Of a stretch of DNA of 64,000 nucleotides, positions 9,483 to 18,574 are shown piece after piece. The notes under the pieces were generated by a model that was not told where the DNA came from, did no database searches, and saw nothing but the letters and a program-made list of their open reading frames with translations. Source of the stretch: Gracilibacillus dipsosauri (GTDB taxonomy: Bacteria; Bacillota; Bacilli; Bacillales; Amphibacillaceae); assembly GCF_003176895.1 (NCBI RefSeq), contig NZ_QGTD01000001.1:1-64000 (forward strand), written 5' to 3'. Every line of letters starts with the position of its first letter. Within the stretch, counting starts at the first letter, position 1. The translations under genes were made by a program, and so were the position numbers.

Positions 9483-9917
9483 TCAGCTAATTGTAACAAC
9501 ACCTTTTTTCAAAATAATATTTGCATATAATGCTTGCTCTCCGGTAGCAATAATGGCATAGGCATTTTTCGCTCTCTCATAAAAAGCAAATCTTTCTAAT
9601 TCCTCAAAACCACCATCCAAGGAAGTATTCTTCCTCACCATTCTACGATATTCATCCCAAATAGGGGTTTCCACATCGTCACCAGGTACAACTTGCATAA
9701 GTTTAATCGGATAGGATGTATAGCTATCTAACGGAAATAGCTGCAATATGGCCTCCAGAATTTCTGCTATCCCATTTCCATCATAACGAACAACCCTTTC
9801 ACATAGACTTGCGGAAGGGAAATTACCATCTGCCAGAACTATCTCATCGCCATGCCCCATCTCCATTAATATTTTCAATAAATTTGGTGATATAATGGAT
9901 GGAATTCCTTTTAACAA
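9483..9917 (-). CDS. fucU: RbsD/FucU-family L-fucose mutarotase
   Basis: The product (144 residues) is a FucU/RbsD mutarotase, which interconverts the alpha and beta anomers of fucose. The diagnostic N-terminal segment GHGDEIVLADGNFP lies at about 20-34, and the C-terminal YAIIATGEQALYANIILKKG motif matches the family. A GTG at 9926 overlaps the AGGAGGTG ribosome binding site itself, so the correct start is the TTG at 9917, 8 nt beyond AGGAGG; this also gives the family's usual length of about 140. It lies 12 nt after the zinc dehydrogenase stop, in the same operon. Confidence 0.9.
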   Translation of the reverse strand: MLKGIPSIISPNLLKILMEMGHGDEIVLADGNFPSASLCERVVRYDGNGIAEILEAILQLFPLDSYTSYPIKLMQVVPGDDVETPIWDEYRRMVRKNTSLDGGFEELERFAFYERAKNAYAIIATGEQALYANIILKKGVVTIS

Positions 9918-9929
9918 TTGAGTCACCTC

Positions 9930-10946
9930 CTATTTTCGTACAATCATTGTTTTAATCGTATCCGATTGGGGTTGTAGCCAATCCTGAAAATTACTAACCG
10001 TACTCTCGAATGGAACTTTATCTGTTATATAATCTTTCACGTTGACTTTTTTGGAAAGTATCATCTCCTTAACAAATTGAAAATCCTCTCTTGTAGCATT
10101 TCTACTAGCAAAAAGCGTAAGCTCCTTTGCATGAAAGTCTGGATCAAAAAACGTTATATCCTCCTTAACTAATCCAACATAGACTAATTTCCCACCATGA
10201 GAAACATATTGAAAAGCTGTATTCATGGAGGTTGGATTACCTGTTGCATCAAAAACAACTGTTGGCAATTCACCATTTGTTATCTCCAAGAGTTTATCGA
10301 TCGGCGCCTTCGAACCATTGACAGTGTGTTTAATCTGGGCCCATTCCCGACAAAACTTTAACCTTTTTTCATCAATATCCATTGCGATCACTTTTGCTCC
10401 TTTTTGATTGGCAATCGCCATCACGCCTAAACCAATGGGACCAGCGCCAATTACAAGTACTGTCTCCCCTTGTCTAAGCTCCGAACGCCTAACGGCATGT
10501 GCACCAATACTAATAGGTTCGATGACGGCAGTTTCATCTAAGGTTAGCTCATTTGTTAAGACTAGATGATCAATGGGAACAGATAGCTGCTCACACATTC
10601 CTCCATCTCTATGCACTCCTAACACGTTCATATCAATACAACAATTCGTCTTACCATTTCTACACGCTATACAGTTTCCACATTCCAGATATGGTATCAC
10701 CGCAACTTGATCTCCTCTTTTTATAGCTGACGAGGTATCATCTATCCAGCTTACTGTTCCTGCAAGCTCATGGCCTAATACTCGTGGATATTTAAAGAAT
10801 GGCTGATTCCCTTTAAAAGCATGAATATCTGTTCCACAAACGCCAATACGCTTAATATCAATAATCGCAGTACCTTCTGCCTTCTCAGGTGGTCGTTTGA
10901 CCATTTTTCTTAGCTTTCCTGGCTGTTCACACACAATGTATTCCAT
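9930..10946 (-). CDS. Zinc-dependent medium-chain alcohol dehydrogenase
   Basis: A medium-chain dehydrogenase of 338 residues. Catalytic zinc ligands are Cys37 and His59-Glu60 (GVCGTD, GHELAG). The structural zinc site is intact: four Cys between about 89 and 103 in ECGNCIACRNGKTNCC. The Rossmann motif is VIGAGPIGLGVMA. Two adjacent ATG codons follow AGGGGG; the second gives 7-nt spacing and is used here. It heads the dehydrogenase-mutarotase-lactonase-reductase-fucosidase operon. In fucose loci such enzymes may oxidise fucose or a keto-acid intermediate, or interconvert lactaldehyde and propanediol in place of the iron-dependent FucO, which is absent here. The exact substrate is not readable. 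Confidence 0.85.
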   Translation of the reverse strand: MEYIVCEQPGKLRKMVKRPPEKAEGTAIIDIKRIGVCGTDIHAFKGNQPFFKYPRVLGHELAGTVSWIDDTSSAIKRGDQVAVIPYLECGNCIACRNGKTNCCIDMNVLGVHRDGGMCEQLSVPIDHLVLTNELTLDETAVIEPISIGAHAVRRSELRQGETVLVIGAGPIGLGVMAIANQKGAKVIAMDIDEKRLKFCREWAQIKHTVNGSKAPIDKLLEITNGELPTVVFDATGNPTSMNTAFQYVSHGGKLVYVGLVKEDITFFDPDFHAKELTLFASRNATREDFQFVKEMILSKKVNVKDYITDKVPFESTVSNFQDWLQPQSDTIKTMIVRK

Positions 10947-10982
10947 CATCTATCCCCCTCATTGATTTTCTTTTATCTTACC

Positions 10983-11017
10983 AGCAATAATATGAAATAA
11001 AAATGGCATTTATTGCT
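10983..11017. promoter_or_regulatory. Inverted repeat upstream of the dehydrogenase operon
   Basis: AGCAATAA (10983-10990) and TTATTGCT (11010-11017) are perfect 8-bp arms 19 bp apart, 37-71 bp upstream of the dehydrogenase start. No strong -35 box is evident, so an activator, perhaps one of the two AraC-type regulators of the island, could bind here. This is inferred from position and symmetry only. Confidence 0.35.
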
Positions 11018-11042
11018 CTTTTTATACTCTTTTTTGATATTT

Positions 11043-11077
11043 AAAAAACCAGAAAGTACCCATAAAGAGTACTTTCT
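11043..11077 (-). terminator. Terminator after fucI
   Basis: Nine-bp perfect arms, AGAAAGTAC at 11051-11059 and GTACTTTCT at 11069-11077, are followed on the minus strand by GG and six T residues. It lies 6 bp beyond the isomerase stop and separates the fucA-kinase-fucI unit from the dehydrogenase operon. Confidence 0.85.
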
Positions 11078-11082
11078 AATGT

Positions 11083-12867
11083 CTAACTATATAACGGTCC
11101 GTATGTCGCACATGCTCGGTAATCTGCTCCTTCTATATCCTTTGTTCCGAACATATTCCAAGCACTTGGACGGAAAATATTTTCCTCCGAAACATTATGC
11201 ATATTCACTGGAATTCTGAGCATTGCTGCTAATGTTAGGAGATCTGCACCAATATGTCCATAACTCATCGCACAATGATTGGCTCCCCAATTATTCATGA
11301 CAGTATAGACATCTCGAAAGGCACCATCTCCCGTTAAGTTAGGAACAAACCAAGTGGTAGGCCATGTTGGATCTGTACGATCATTTAGTTTCTCATGTAC
11401 CTTTTCAGGAAGATCAACCGTGTATCCTTCCGCTAGTTGCAGTACTGGTCCTAAGCCTTTCAATAGATTCACTCTGGCGATTGTGACAGGCATCCCACCT
11501 TTAGTTAAGAAATTACTGGAGAAGCCACCTCCACGAAAGTATTCGGTATTAGCTGGGCGCCATTTGGTGGCATTCAAGCATTTCTCTACCTCCTCAGCAG
11601 TAATATCCCAAAACGGCTTCATCACAGGCTTCCCATCCAATGATTGTTCACCAGTACCGTCTAATGCAGCTGCACCTGAATTAAGAAGATGAATGACGCC
11701 ATTCTCCGCTTGGCCATTTACTTCATATCCAGTAACTCGCTTTATTGCATCAGGACTCCAATATGTTCGAACATCTGCAAAGACCTGTGCTGTATTTGTT
11801 AATAGGTGTCCGAATAACATCGTAATTGCATTTAAGGCATCATTTTCTGTTGCCACAATATATGGTGCTCGAATTCCATTCCAATCAAAGGAGGAATTCA
11901 AAATTGCCTCCATGAAATCCCCATTTGGAAAATGATCGGTCCATTGTCTTTGCCCTTGAAAACCTGATGCAATGGCATTTCTACCCATCGCTTCTTCCTC
12001 ATATCCTAACTCAGCTAGTCTTGGGTTACCTTCCATTAGATCCTTTGTAATAATTGTCATCTTAATGTTCATCTGTAGATCTTCTTCCTTTTGTTCCTCT
12101 GTCCGTTGATTTTCAGCTGAATTAATATCAGAGCCAATCACACATTTTTCTTTCACCCATTTATATGCCTTCTCGAATTCTTGCTCATCATAAATCTTTT
12201 CTTCTATGCGTCTAGTAAATTCTGACATATCAATATATTCATTTCTCATTCCAAGATAATCCTGGAATAATTCTTCATTGACCATACTGCCCGCAATCCC
12301 CATTGAGACAGAGCCCATGGATAAGTAAGAGGTATCCTTGAGCATCGCTACCGTAAGCCCCGCCTTTGCAAAGCGGAGCAGCTTCTCTTGAACATCTGCT
12401 GGAATGGAGTGATCCTCGATATCCTGCACATCGCGCCCATAAATACCAAAAGCAGGAATCCCCTTCTGATTATGTGCTGCTAGTACTGCGGCTAAGTACA
12501 CCGCTCCTGGTCTTTCCGTACCATTAAACCCCCAGACAGCATTAGGTCGACGAGGATTCATATCCATCGTCTCTGAGCCATAGCACCAGCACGGGGTAAC
12601 GGTTATAGTCAAACCCACTGATTCCTTTTCAAATTTCTCCTTCGCTTCCGCTGCTTCCTTCACTCCGCCAATACAAGTATCTGCAATTACACATTCCACG
12701 GAATCGCCATTGTTATATCGTAAATTTTCTGACAAAAATTGAGCTACAGCTTTTGCCATATTCATCGTTTTTTCTTCTAAAGATTCGCGTACACCCTTAC
12801 GCCTACCATCAATCGTTGGTCTGATTCCAATTTTCGGCATGCTTCCTATTAATCTTTTATTTGACAT
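11083..12867 (-). CDS. fucI: L-fucose isomerase
   Basis: This 594-residue protein is L-fucose isomerase, which converts L-fucose to L-fuculose with a divalent metal; the Escherichia coli enzyme is 591 residues. Recognisable segments are [19 protein letters not shown] near residue 12, [16 protein letters not shown] near 115 and the C-terminal [18 protein letters not shown], which carries a conserved His. The frame stays open 96 bases further upstream, but AGGAGG lies 7 nt before the ATG at 12867, so the upstream extension is not used. It is the last gene of the LacI-fucA-kinase-fucI unit. Confidence 0.95.
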   Translation of the reverse strand: MSNKRLIGSMPKIGIRPTIDGRRKGVRESLEEKTMNMAKAVAQFLSENLRYNNGDSVECVIADTCIGGVKEAAEAKEKFEKESVGLTITVTPCWCYGSETMDMNPRRPNAVWGFNGTERPGAVYLAAVLAAHNQKGIPAFGIYGRDVQDIEDHSIPADVQEKLLRFAKAGLTVAMLKDTSYLSMGSVSMGIAGSMVNEELFQDYLGMRNEYIDMSEFTRRIEEKIYDEQEFEKAYKWVKEKCVIGSDINSAENQRTEEQKEEDLQMNIKMTIITKDLMEGNPRLAELGYEEEAMGRNAIASGFQGQRQWTDHFPNGDFMEAILNSSFDWNGIRAPYIVATENDALNAITMLFGHLLTNTAQVFADVRTYWSPDAIKRVTGYEVNGQAENGVIHLLNSGAAALDGTGEQSLDGKPVMKPFWDITAEEVEKCLNATKWRPANTEYFRGGGFSSNFLTKGGMPVTIARVNLLKGLGPVLQLAEGYTVDLPEKVHEKLNDRTDPTWPTTWFVPNLTGDGAFRDVYTVMNNWGANHCAMSYGHIGADLLTLAAMLRIPVNMHNVSEENIFRPSAWNMFGTKDIEGADYRACATYGPLYS

Positions 12868-12920
12868 CTGTCTTCCTCCTTTAAGTGTCAGCTTATCGAT
12901 GTTTCCTATAGTAAACCTTT

Positions 12921-14387
12921 TTATTCTATTAATTCTTTGAACTGGGTATAAGCATTCTGCCAATACTGATCGTGATTCGGTAAGTAGCTATTAATGGGAA
13001 AGGATTTTTTTACAATCGATTTTGCTTCCTTCCCATCTCTTATTTCCCCAAGTGCAATCAATTGCCCAAGTGCGTTTCCTACTGCACTTGCTTCTATTGG
13101 ACCTGCAATGATTTCCCTATCCGTCGCATCTGCAATGGTTTGACATAATTGCTGATTCTTTGTCACCCCTCCCCCTATATGAATGCGCTTTATTTTTCGT
13201 TCAACAAGTGTTTCTAGCTGATCAATTACTAGTTTGTACTTCATTACCAAACTATCGATGATACAGCGAATGATTTCCCCTCTTGATTGAGGAATTGGTT
13301 GCTCAGTTTCCCGACAATATGCTCGAAGCTCTACTAACATATTCTCAGGATTAAAAAAACGGGGATCATCCGGATCAATCAATGATCGAAATGGGGTTGC
13401 TTGCTGAAATAATTGATTTTCTTCCATATAATTTGTCCTGATCCCATCTCTCTCCCATATTAGACGAGATTGCTGCAATAGCCACATCCCCATATTGTTT
13501 TTTAACAAACGGTAAGTGCCATCCATTGTTCCTTCATTGGTAAAACCCCACCTTCGTGCGTTTGGTGTGGTTAATGCTTTTTTTACAGGAATCCCAATTA
13601 AACTCCATGTACCACAGCTCATGAAAACAGAATAATCATCCTCTATGGGCAATGCTGCTAGCGCACTTGCCGTATCATGCCCTGCGACATGAATAACCTG
13701 TACTGGGTCCATTTGTAGTTCCCTATTTATATCAGGTAATGTAGATCCTGCGATGGTTAAAGATGGTACAATTTTAGCAAAAAGGTTATCTTTTACTCCC
13801 AGCATGCTAATAAGCTGTTTAGACCAATCTTCTTGGTGGATATCTAATAGCTGCGTAGTCGAGCTTATCGTGAATTCACTGGCTTTTGTTCCTGTAAAAA
13901 AATAGGTAAGTAGATTGGGAGTAAGAAGTAATGTATCAGCCTGTTCTAATAAGCCTGGGGATTGTTCTTTTATCGTAAATAATTGATATAAACTATTTAT
14001 TGGTGCAGATTCTACACCTGTCAAAGTAAAGAGCTCTTCCTCTGACATCCATTCATGAAACTTTTCCATTCCGAATTTATTTTGTGGATCGCGATAACAA
14101 TAGGGATTTGCTAAAAGTTCTCCTGTTGCAGATAATAAGCCAAAATCCACACCCCATGTATCTATACCTAAGCTCTCTACCTCATGTCCAGCTTGCAGAC
14201 TAGCCTGCATTGCTTTTTTCATCTCATTGTAAATATGTAAAATATCCCAATAATAATGATTGGTCAATGAAACAGGGTGGTTAGCAAATCGATATATTTC
14301 ATCTAGTATAAGTTGTTCTCCGTCATATTGACAAAGCATCAATCTACCATTGGATGCTCCAATATCAAACGCCCATACTTTTTTCAC
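12921..14387 (-). CDS. Rhamnulokinase-family kinase, probable L-fuculokinase
   Basis: A sugar kinase of the FGGY family, 488 residues. The N-terminal phosphate-binding segment is [14 protein letters not shown], and the ATP-site region is [24 protein letters not shown] at about 400, followed by [12 protein letters not shown]. The sequence pattern (AFDxGASxGR, YYWDI near residue 50) is closer to rhamnulokinase RhaB than to classical FucK. Lying between the aldolase and the isomerase, it must phosphorylate L-fuculose at C1 if the route is to work. The start is GTG at 14387 after GAGGAGGGAG. Some RhaB-type kinases accept both keto sugars, so this is a plausible substitution. Confidence 0.88.
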   Translation of the reverse strand: MKKVWAFDIGASNGRLMLCQYDGEQLILDEIYRFANHPVSLTNHYYWDILHIYNEMKKAMQASLQAGHEVESLGIDTWGVDFGLLSATGELLANPYCYRDPQNKFGMEKFHEWMSEEELFTLTGVESAPINSLYQLFTIKEQSPGLLEQADTLLLTPNLLTYFFTGTKASEFTISSTTQLLDIHQEDWSKQLISMLGVKDNLFAKIVPSLTIAGSTLPDINRELQMDPVQVIHVAGHDTASALAALPIEDDYSVFMSCGTWSLIGIPVKKALTTPNARRWGFTNEGTMDGTYRLLKNNMGMWLLQQSRLIWERDGIRTNYMEENQLFQQATPFRSLIDPDDPRFFNPENMLVELRAYCRETEQPIPQSRGEIIRCIIDSLVMKYKLVIDQLETLVERKIKRIHIGGGVTKNQQLCQTIADATDREIIAGPIEASAVGNALGQLIALGEIRDGKEAKSIVKKSFPINSYLPNHDQYWQNAYTQFKELIE

Positions 14388-14408
14388 CTATCTCCCTCCT
14401 CTCGCAAG

Positions 14409-15062
14409 CTATTTTTCAGAGCTTTTTAACAGCTTCGCTCGATATTTTTCACTAGAAAGATTGCGTAAATCCTGACATTCTGACTCCGTTAATAGCCTAG
14501 GAGTACCAACCGTTTTAGATAGGTAATATACCTTTGCCGCCTCTTCTACTAGTTGCATAAAAAAGTAAGCTTCTTTCATCGATTTTCCTACCGTTAATAC
14601 TCCGTGGTTTCTCATTACTACTACATCTGTTTCAGCAATAACCTCTGCAACGGCATCTGCTAGAATATGAGTAGTCGGAATGAGATAATCTAGATACGAT
14701 ATATTGCTTATCATTGCAGGGAAGTCAGGGAACATTGGAGGAATTTCCAAACCCGCTGAGGAGATGGCTACAGAGTAGCTTGGATGTGCGTGTAGGACAG
14801 AATCAATATCAGGTCTCCTTTGAAAACATTCTAAATGCATTAAGATTTCGGATGATGGTTTTAAATCACTTATTACTTCACCTGTTAAGATGTTTACACA
14901 TACCCATTGCTCCTCCTTCACCTCCTGCAAATCAAATCCACTAGGAGAAATATACATATAATCCCCTTCTCGCATGCTTAGATTTCCCCCAGCACCTACT
15001 ACTAGCCCTGTAGAGACTAGCTTCTTTGCATAAAGACATAGTTGTTTCCTAACATCAACCAT
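14409..15062 (-). CDS. fucA: L-fuculose-1-phosphate aldolase (class II)
   Basis: This 217-residue zinc aldolase cleaves L-fuculose 1-phosphate to dihydroxyacetone phosphate and L-lactaldehyde. The family zinc and catalytic residues are in register: Glu72 in SSEILMH, His91 and His93 in HAHPSYS, His153 in RNHGVLTVG. The phosphate-binding loop is GAGGNLS at 24-30. E. coli FucA has 215 residues. AGGAGG is 7 nt before the ATG. It lies 21 nt before the kinase start and 24 nt after the LacI stop, so repressor and catabolic genes are cotranscribed. A close relative, rhamnulose-1-phosphate aldolase, is longer (~275), which argues for FucA. Confidence 0.92.
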   Translation of the reverse strand: MVDVRKQLCLYAKKLVSTGLVVGAGGNLSMREGDYMYISPSGFDLQEVKEEQWVCVNILTGEVISDLKPSSEILMHLECFQRRPDIDSVLHAHPSYSVAISSAGLEIPPMFPDFPAMISNISYLDYLIPTTHILADAVAEVIAETDVVVMRNHGVLTVGKSMKEAYFFMQLVEEAAKVYYLSKTVGTPRLLTESECQDLRNLSSEKYRAKLLKSSEK

Positions 15063-15086
15063 GAATGAACCTCCTTTTAAATCGCA

Positions 15087-16109
15087 TTATTTTATTGGCC
15101 TTGTAGACTTTCGTAGATGAATATCTGGTGATAAAACAATTTTTCGATCTTTCTGAATCGTTTTACCATCTAATCGTTCTACTAAGAATTGAATACCAAT
15201 TCTTCCAAATTCCTGAGCAGGCTGAGATGCTACTGTAAAGAATGGATCAAAATATACTACTGGTTCTACTTCATCAAAGCATACAACAGATATATCCTCA
15301 GGTACTTTCATACCTAATTCCTTTAATGCCCGCATCGTACTAATCGCTATAAAATTATTTGCCGCAAATATGGCCGTAGGTCTCTTTGTAGAAGGTAAAG
15401 CTAATAATTGTTCGATATTTTTTTTCGTATCCCCTGCTTGGATACTCTTGAAGTCTATTTCCGTAATATAATGCTCGTATACTGGTAATTCATTTAATCT
15501 CAATGTTTCTAAATAACCTCTTAAACGCTCGCGTGCTGTTGAAATATTCGAAGGACCATTGATGAAAGCAATGTTATGATGTCCTTGTTCAATTAAATGC
15601 TCCATCAGCTTCCTACTACCTTCATAGCTGTCTCCAAGTACATAATCACCTGTAAAGCCTTCAATGGTCCGATCAATTAGGACAACAGGTATATCCTGTG
15701 CTCTAAGACGATTAATTTGTTCCAAGGAATGGTCACTTGTTGGGGCAATTAACACCCCATCTACTCTTGCGGATAATACCATATCCATATAATTCAACTC
15801 TTTAGATGCATCTTCATCCGTATTACTTAGTATTACTCGATACCCAAGCTCATGTGCTTTATCCTCTGCACCTCTTGCTAGCTTTGCAAAAAATGGATTC
15901 GAGATATCCGGCAAAATAAGACCTAAAGTTTTTGTTTGCTTGGAAATTAATCCCCTTGCCACAGAGTTAGGTACATAGCCCAATTCTTTAATAGCTTGTT
16001 CAACCTTTTTCCTTGTGGATTCCTTTGTCTTCCCAGAATTATTTATCACTCTGGAAACGGTCATTGCAGATACATTGGCCTTTTTGGCAATATCATAAAT
16101 TGTCACCAT
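15087..16109 (-). CDS. LacI-family repressor of the fucose genes
   Basis: A LacI/GalR repressor of 340 residues. The N-terminal helix-turn-helix is VTIYDIAKKANVSAMTVSRV with the usual hinge helix at about 45-60 (YVPNSVARGLISKQ), followed by a periplasmic-binding-protein-type sensor domain. The ATG at 16109 follows GAGG; five upstream codons of the open frame precede or overlap that site. It is the first gene of the fucA-kinase-fucI unit. A promoter with a TATCGATA operator core lies immediately upstream and a second copy lies toward the divergent AraC gene, which indicates autoregulation. The effector is probably fucose or a phosphorylated intermediate. Confidence 0.92.
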   Translation of the reverse strand: MVTIYDIAKKANVSAMTVSRVINNSGKTKESTRKKVEQAIKELGYVPNSVARGLISKQTKTLGLILPDISNPFFAKLARGAEDKAHELGYRVILSNTDEDASKELNYMDMVLSARVDGVLIAPTSDHSLEQINRLRAQDIPVVLIDRTIEGFTGDYVLGDSYEGSRKLMEHLIEQGHHNIAFINGPSNISTARERLRGYLETLRLNELPVYEHYITEIDFKSIQAGDTKKNIEQLLALPSTKRPTAIFAANNFIAISTMRALKELGMKVPEDISVVCFDEVEPVVYFDPFFTVASQPAQEFGRIGIQFLVERLDGKTIQKDRKIVLSPDIHLRKSTRPIK

Positions 16110-16143
16110 GATCGAGAACCTCACTTACTTTTATATTTATTCC

Positions 16144-16172
16144 ATTATATCGATAACATTCCTGGGCAACAA
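16144..16172 (-). promoter_or_regulatory. LacI operon promoter with operator O1
   Basis: On the minus strand TTGTTG (16172-16167), a 17-bp spacer and TATAAT (16149-16144) form a good sigma-A promoter 35 bp upstream of the LacI start. The operator-like TATATCGATAAC (16146-16157) overlaps the -10 box, so repressor binding would block RNA polymerase. Confidence 0.7.
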
Positions 16173-16222
16173 TTAAATATAGAGATTGAGTACTTAATTA
16201 ATGTATTTAAAAACATAATTTA

Positions 16223-16265
16223 GTTATCGATAACATAATATGATATAATCATATAAAGCGCTTTC
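16223..16265 (+). promoter_or_regulatory. Operator O2, -10 box and cre-like site for the AraC gene
   Basis: GTTATCGATAAC (16223-16234) is a perfect 12-bp palindrome that shares the TATCGATA core of O1, centred 77 bp away. It overlaps the region where a -35 box for the plus-strand TATAAT (16244-16249) would lie. AAAGCGCTTT (16256-16265) follows and resembles the centre of a cre site, though three flanking positions deviate from the consensus. Confidence 0.6.
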
Positions 16266-16380
16266 GTTCTATATACGGAATAAATATTTATATATTATAT
16301 AGTATGTGAGACTAGAGAAAAGTACTATTGTCATTTTTGCTTTTTTTATACTATTTTTTGATCAAGGAAAGGAGATAATG

Positions 16381-17250
16381 ATGAGCTCACTTCAAGATAT
16401 GAAACCATTAGAGGAATTATTCCCGTACTCATTTGTCTATAAAAATAGTAAAGCCCCTCAAAATGAACGTCCTGATCATATGCATCATTTTCATGAGATT
16501 ATTTATGTCCACAATGGAAATGGCGTATTTTTCATTGATAACACCCTCTACGAAATGAGCAAGGGGGATATTTTCATTATTCCAAATGATACGCTTCACC
16601 ATGCCAGACCTGACAAACATAATTTAATCACTTCTTCCGTGATCTTCTTTAGTTCTGGCTTGATTTATCCCATCTCTATTGATGATTCCTTTTCCTATTT
16701 ATCACTTATCGAAAAAGTAAAGAAAGAAAAAGAATTCAAAATACAGATTCCCATAAAGGAACAGCCTATTCTTGAACAGTATCTCCTACAAATACATCAT
16801 GAATTAACAGAGGATAAACTAGGGTCGATTCATGCATCCCTACTGATCACCCATCAAATCCTACTACACCTTTCTAGAATGAAGCTAAAAAACAAGGATG
16901 AGCTCATTCATGCAAAAACATCTCCACATGATTGGATGAATTACATTCTTGCTTACATTGAAAAAAACCTGGAACAAAACCTTTCTTTACCTGCTTTAGC
17001 TAAAGAAGCACTTGTAAGTCCCGCTCATTTTAGTCGAATTTTCAAGCAAATTACTGGAATGGGTCCAATCGCATATATCAATAAAAAAAGAATTTTAAAA
17101 TCAAAGGAATTACTTCTGCAATCCTCTCTTACTATTACGGTAATAGCAGAAATGATGGGCTATGATAGCACGCCCCATTTTTACCGAACCTTTAAAAAGT
17201 ATGTAGGAATGACCCCTGCACAGTTTCGAAAAAAAGAGAGAAATGCATGA
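16381..17250 (+). CDS. AraC-family regulator with cupin sensor domain
   Basis: This 289-residue regulator has an N-terminal cupin (HHFHEIIYVHNGNGVFFIDN near 37-56, then GDIFIIPNDTLHHARP) that binds a sugar, and a C-terminal AraC double helix-turn-helix (LPALAKEALVSPAHFSRIFK and ITVIAEMMGYDSTPHFYRTF). The ATG at 16381 lies 6 nt after AAAGGAG; an adjacent ATG at 16378 is possible. The frame runs back to a GTG at 16306 through a hydrophobic stretch with no ribosome binding site, which I reject as start. It is transcribed divergently from the LacI-fuc unit and is probably its activator in response to fucose. Confidence 0.88.
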   Translation: MSSLQDMKPLEELFPYSFVYKNSKAPQNERPDHMHHFHEIIYVHNGNGVFFIDNTLYEMSKGDIFIIPNDTLHHARPDKHNLITSSVIFFSSGLIYPISIDDSFSYLSLIEKVKKEKEFKIQIPIKEQPILEQYLLQIHHELTEDKLGSIHASLLITHQILLHLSRMKLKNKDELIHAKTSPHDWMNYILAYIEKNLEQNLSLPALAKEALVSPAHFSRIFKQITGMGPIAYINKKRILKSKELLLQSSLTITVIAEMMGYDSTPHFYRTFKKYVGMTPAQFRKKERNA

Positions 17251-17277
17251 AGCACACGCATTTCCCTATCAAAAAGT

Positions 17278-17955
17278 TTATGATGTTTTCTTAAAATAAG
17301 TCGCTAGGACGTAAAATACAATACTTATCCCTATTAACCAATAAACAGGTATTTGTACTGACATCCCAAAGTCAGGCATGATGATGAACATAGTTAAAAA
17401 CAAGCCAAATGGTAAGGCTCCAAAGCAAAAACCGAACAGAACACTTTCAAGCACTTTGTTAATATCTTTAAAGCATGACCACTTTAAATAGGCGAAGATG
17501 GCATACATAGCTACAAAAACAATGATAATAGAGGTGATAGCCTCCAAGGCTAACGTACCTATGTAATAGATTTTCTCTTGATCTCCTTTACCAAAGCCAA
17601 AGTATAGAATAGAATGAACGACTCCATTTAAGAAGGTAGTCACAGCGAGAAAATAAAATATAGCCATGAGACCCACCTTTACTCTTTTAGGTGTGATCAT
17701 TTTTGGTAATTCCCCAATAATTTCGTTGGCATATTGCCTCGGATCATCACCGAAGACTTCCTTTGCACTCTTCCCTTCTCCCTGTGCGTCTAGAAGATGA
17801 TCTAGCAGTTCCATTAAAATCTCTTCCGATTCTTGTTCTGATTTATTAAAGAACAGGCGAACATACAATAGCATTTCTTCATACACTTTTTTATTTTCTT
17901 CATTTAATAATTTTCTTTTTTGATTATTTTGCTCAATTAATACGGACGCATCCAT
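17278..17955 (-). CDS. DUF1129-like membrane protein paired with PadR
   Basis: A 225-residue protein with a soluble N-terminal half and a membrane C-terminal half. Residues ~1-90 are helical and contain the HAAS-like pattern EEILMELLDHLLDAQGEGKS plus a GDDPRQYANEII segment. About four hydrophobic helices follow from ~105 to the end. This layout matches DUF1129/HAAS membrane proteins, which are commonly encoded directly after PadR regulators. The start at 17955 follows AGGAG at 7-nt spacing, 4 nt after the PadR stop, so translation is coupled. Function is unknown; such pairs often respond to envelope stress or control a nearby exporter, though none is present here. Confidence 0.75.
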   Translation of the reverse strand: MDASVLIEQNNQKRKLLNEENKKVYEEMLLYVRLFFNKSEQESEEILMELLDHLLDAQGEGKSAKEVFGDDPRQYANEIIGELPKMITPKRVKVGLMAIFYFLAVTTFLNGVVHSILYFGFGKGDQEKIYYIGTLALEAITSIIIVFVAMYAIFAYLKWSCFKDINKVLESVLFGFCFGALPFGLFLTMFIIMPDFGMSVQIPVYWLIGISIVFYVLATYFKKTS

Positions 17956-17959
17956 ATTT

Positions 17960-18283
17960 TCACTCCTCACCTTTTAATAATTGATCAACAGGGGTTTTAA
18001 GGCCGTTCCATTGGGTTTTAAATTCTGTTAACGCCGTTTTTCCTTGATCCGTCAAATGGTAGTACTTTCTATTTGGTCCATGAGGGGACTTTTTCATTTT
18101 CCCTTTAATAAGCTCCTCTTTCTGTAGTCTAAGTAATATTGGATAAATAGACCCCTCACTCACATCTATCCCTTGTGATTGTAGCTTCATTGCTAGTTCA
18201 TATCCATAAATAGACTCCTTTGATATTATTGCTAATATACAGCCTTCAAGGATTCCCTTCAGTAGCTGACTTCGAATCGCCAA
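17960..18283 (-). CDS. PadR-family transcriptional regulator
   Basis: This 107-residue winged-helix regulator begins with the very typical PadR segment AIRSQLLKGILEGCILAII, continues with YGYELAMKLQSQG and ISEGSIYP-like VSEGSIYPILLRLQKEELI, and ends in KYYHLTDQGKTALTEF. I use the TTG at 18283, which puts 9 nt after AGGTAGG and gives the family's normal length; a GTG at 18289 is an alternative. The longer open frame to 18334 encodes an unlikely hydrophobic extension. It forms a two-gene unit with the DUF1129-like gene and probably represses it. Confidence 0.88.
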   Translation of the reverse strand: MAIRSQLLKGILEGCILAIISKESIYGYELAMKLQSQGIDVSEGSIYPILLRLQKEELIKGKMKKSPHGPNRKYYHLTDQGKTALTEFKTQWNGLKTPVDQLLKGEE

Positions 18284-18574
18284 ATTCACACACCTACCTT
18301 GCATTGCAATATAGAGAAGTAAAAAGAAAAGCAATTCTTGATTGCTATCTTGTTTTACAATGTAGTAAATTTATTATATATCCTTTACCTAAAATATGCA
18401 AGAACAAATAAAAGAAATAAGACCGGTCACCTTTTACCACAAAAGTTGCAGGTGCTTTTTACTATTTTTCTTTACTTTTTTGAAAACTCTAGTTCATACC
18501 AACTTCACATTCCTGCTTTATACTAGACATTGATAGTTGGAAAGGATTGATAAAAAACAAAGGAGGAATTTTCA

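Noticed and set aside
16306-16380. Upstream GTG extension of the AraC gene
   Set aside because: The strong AAAGGAG lies after it, right before the ATG pair at 16378-16383.
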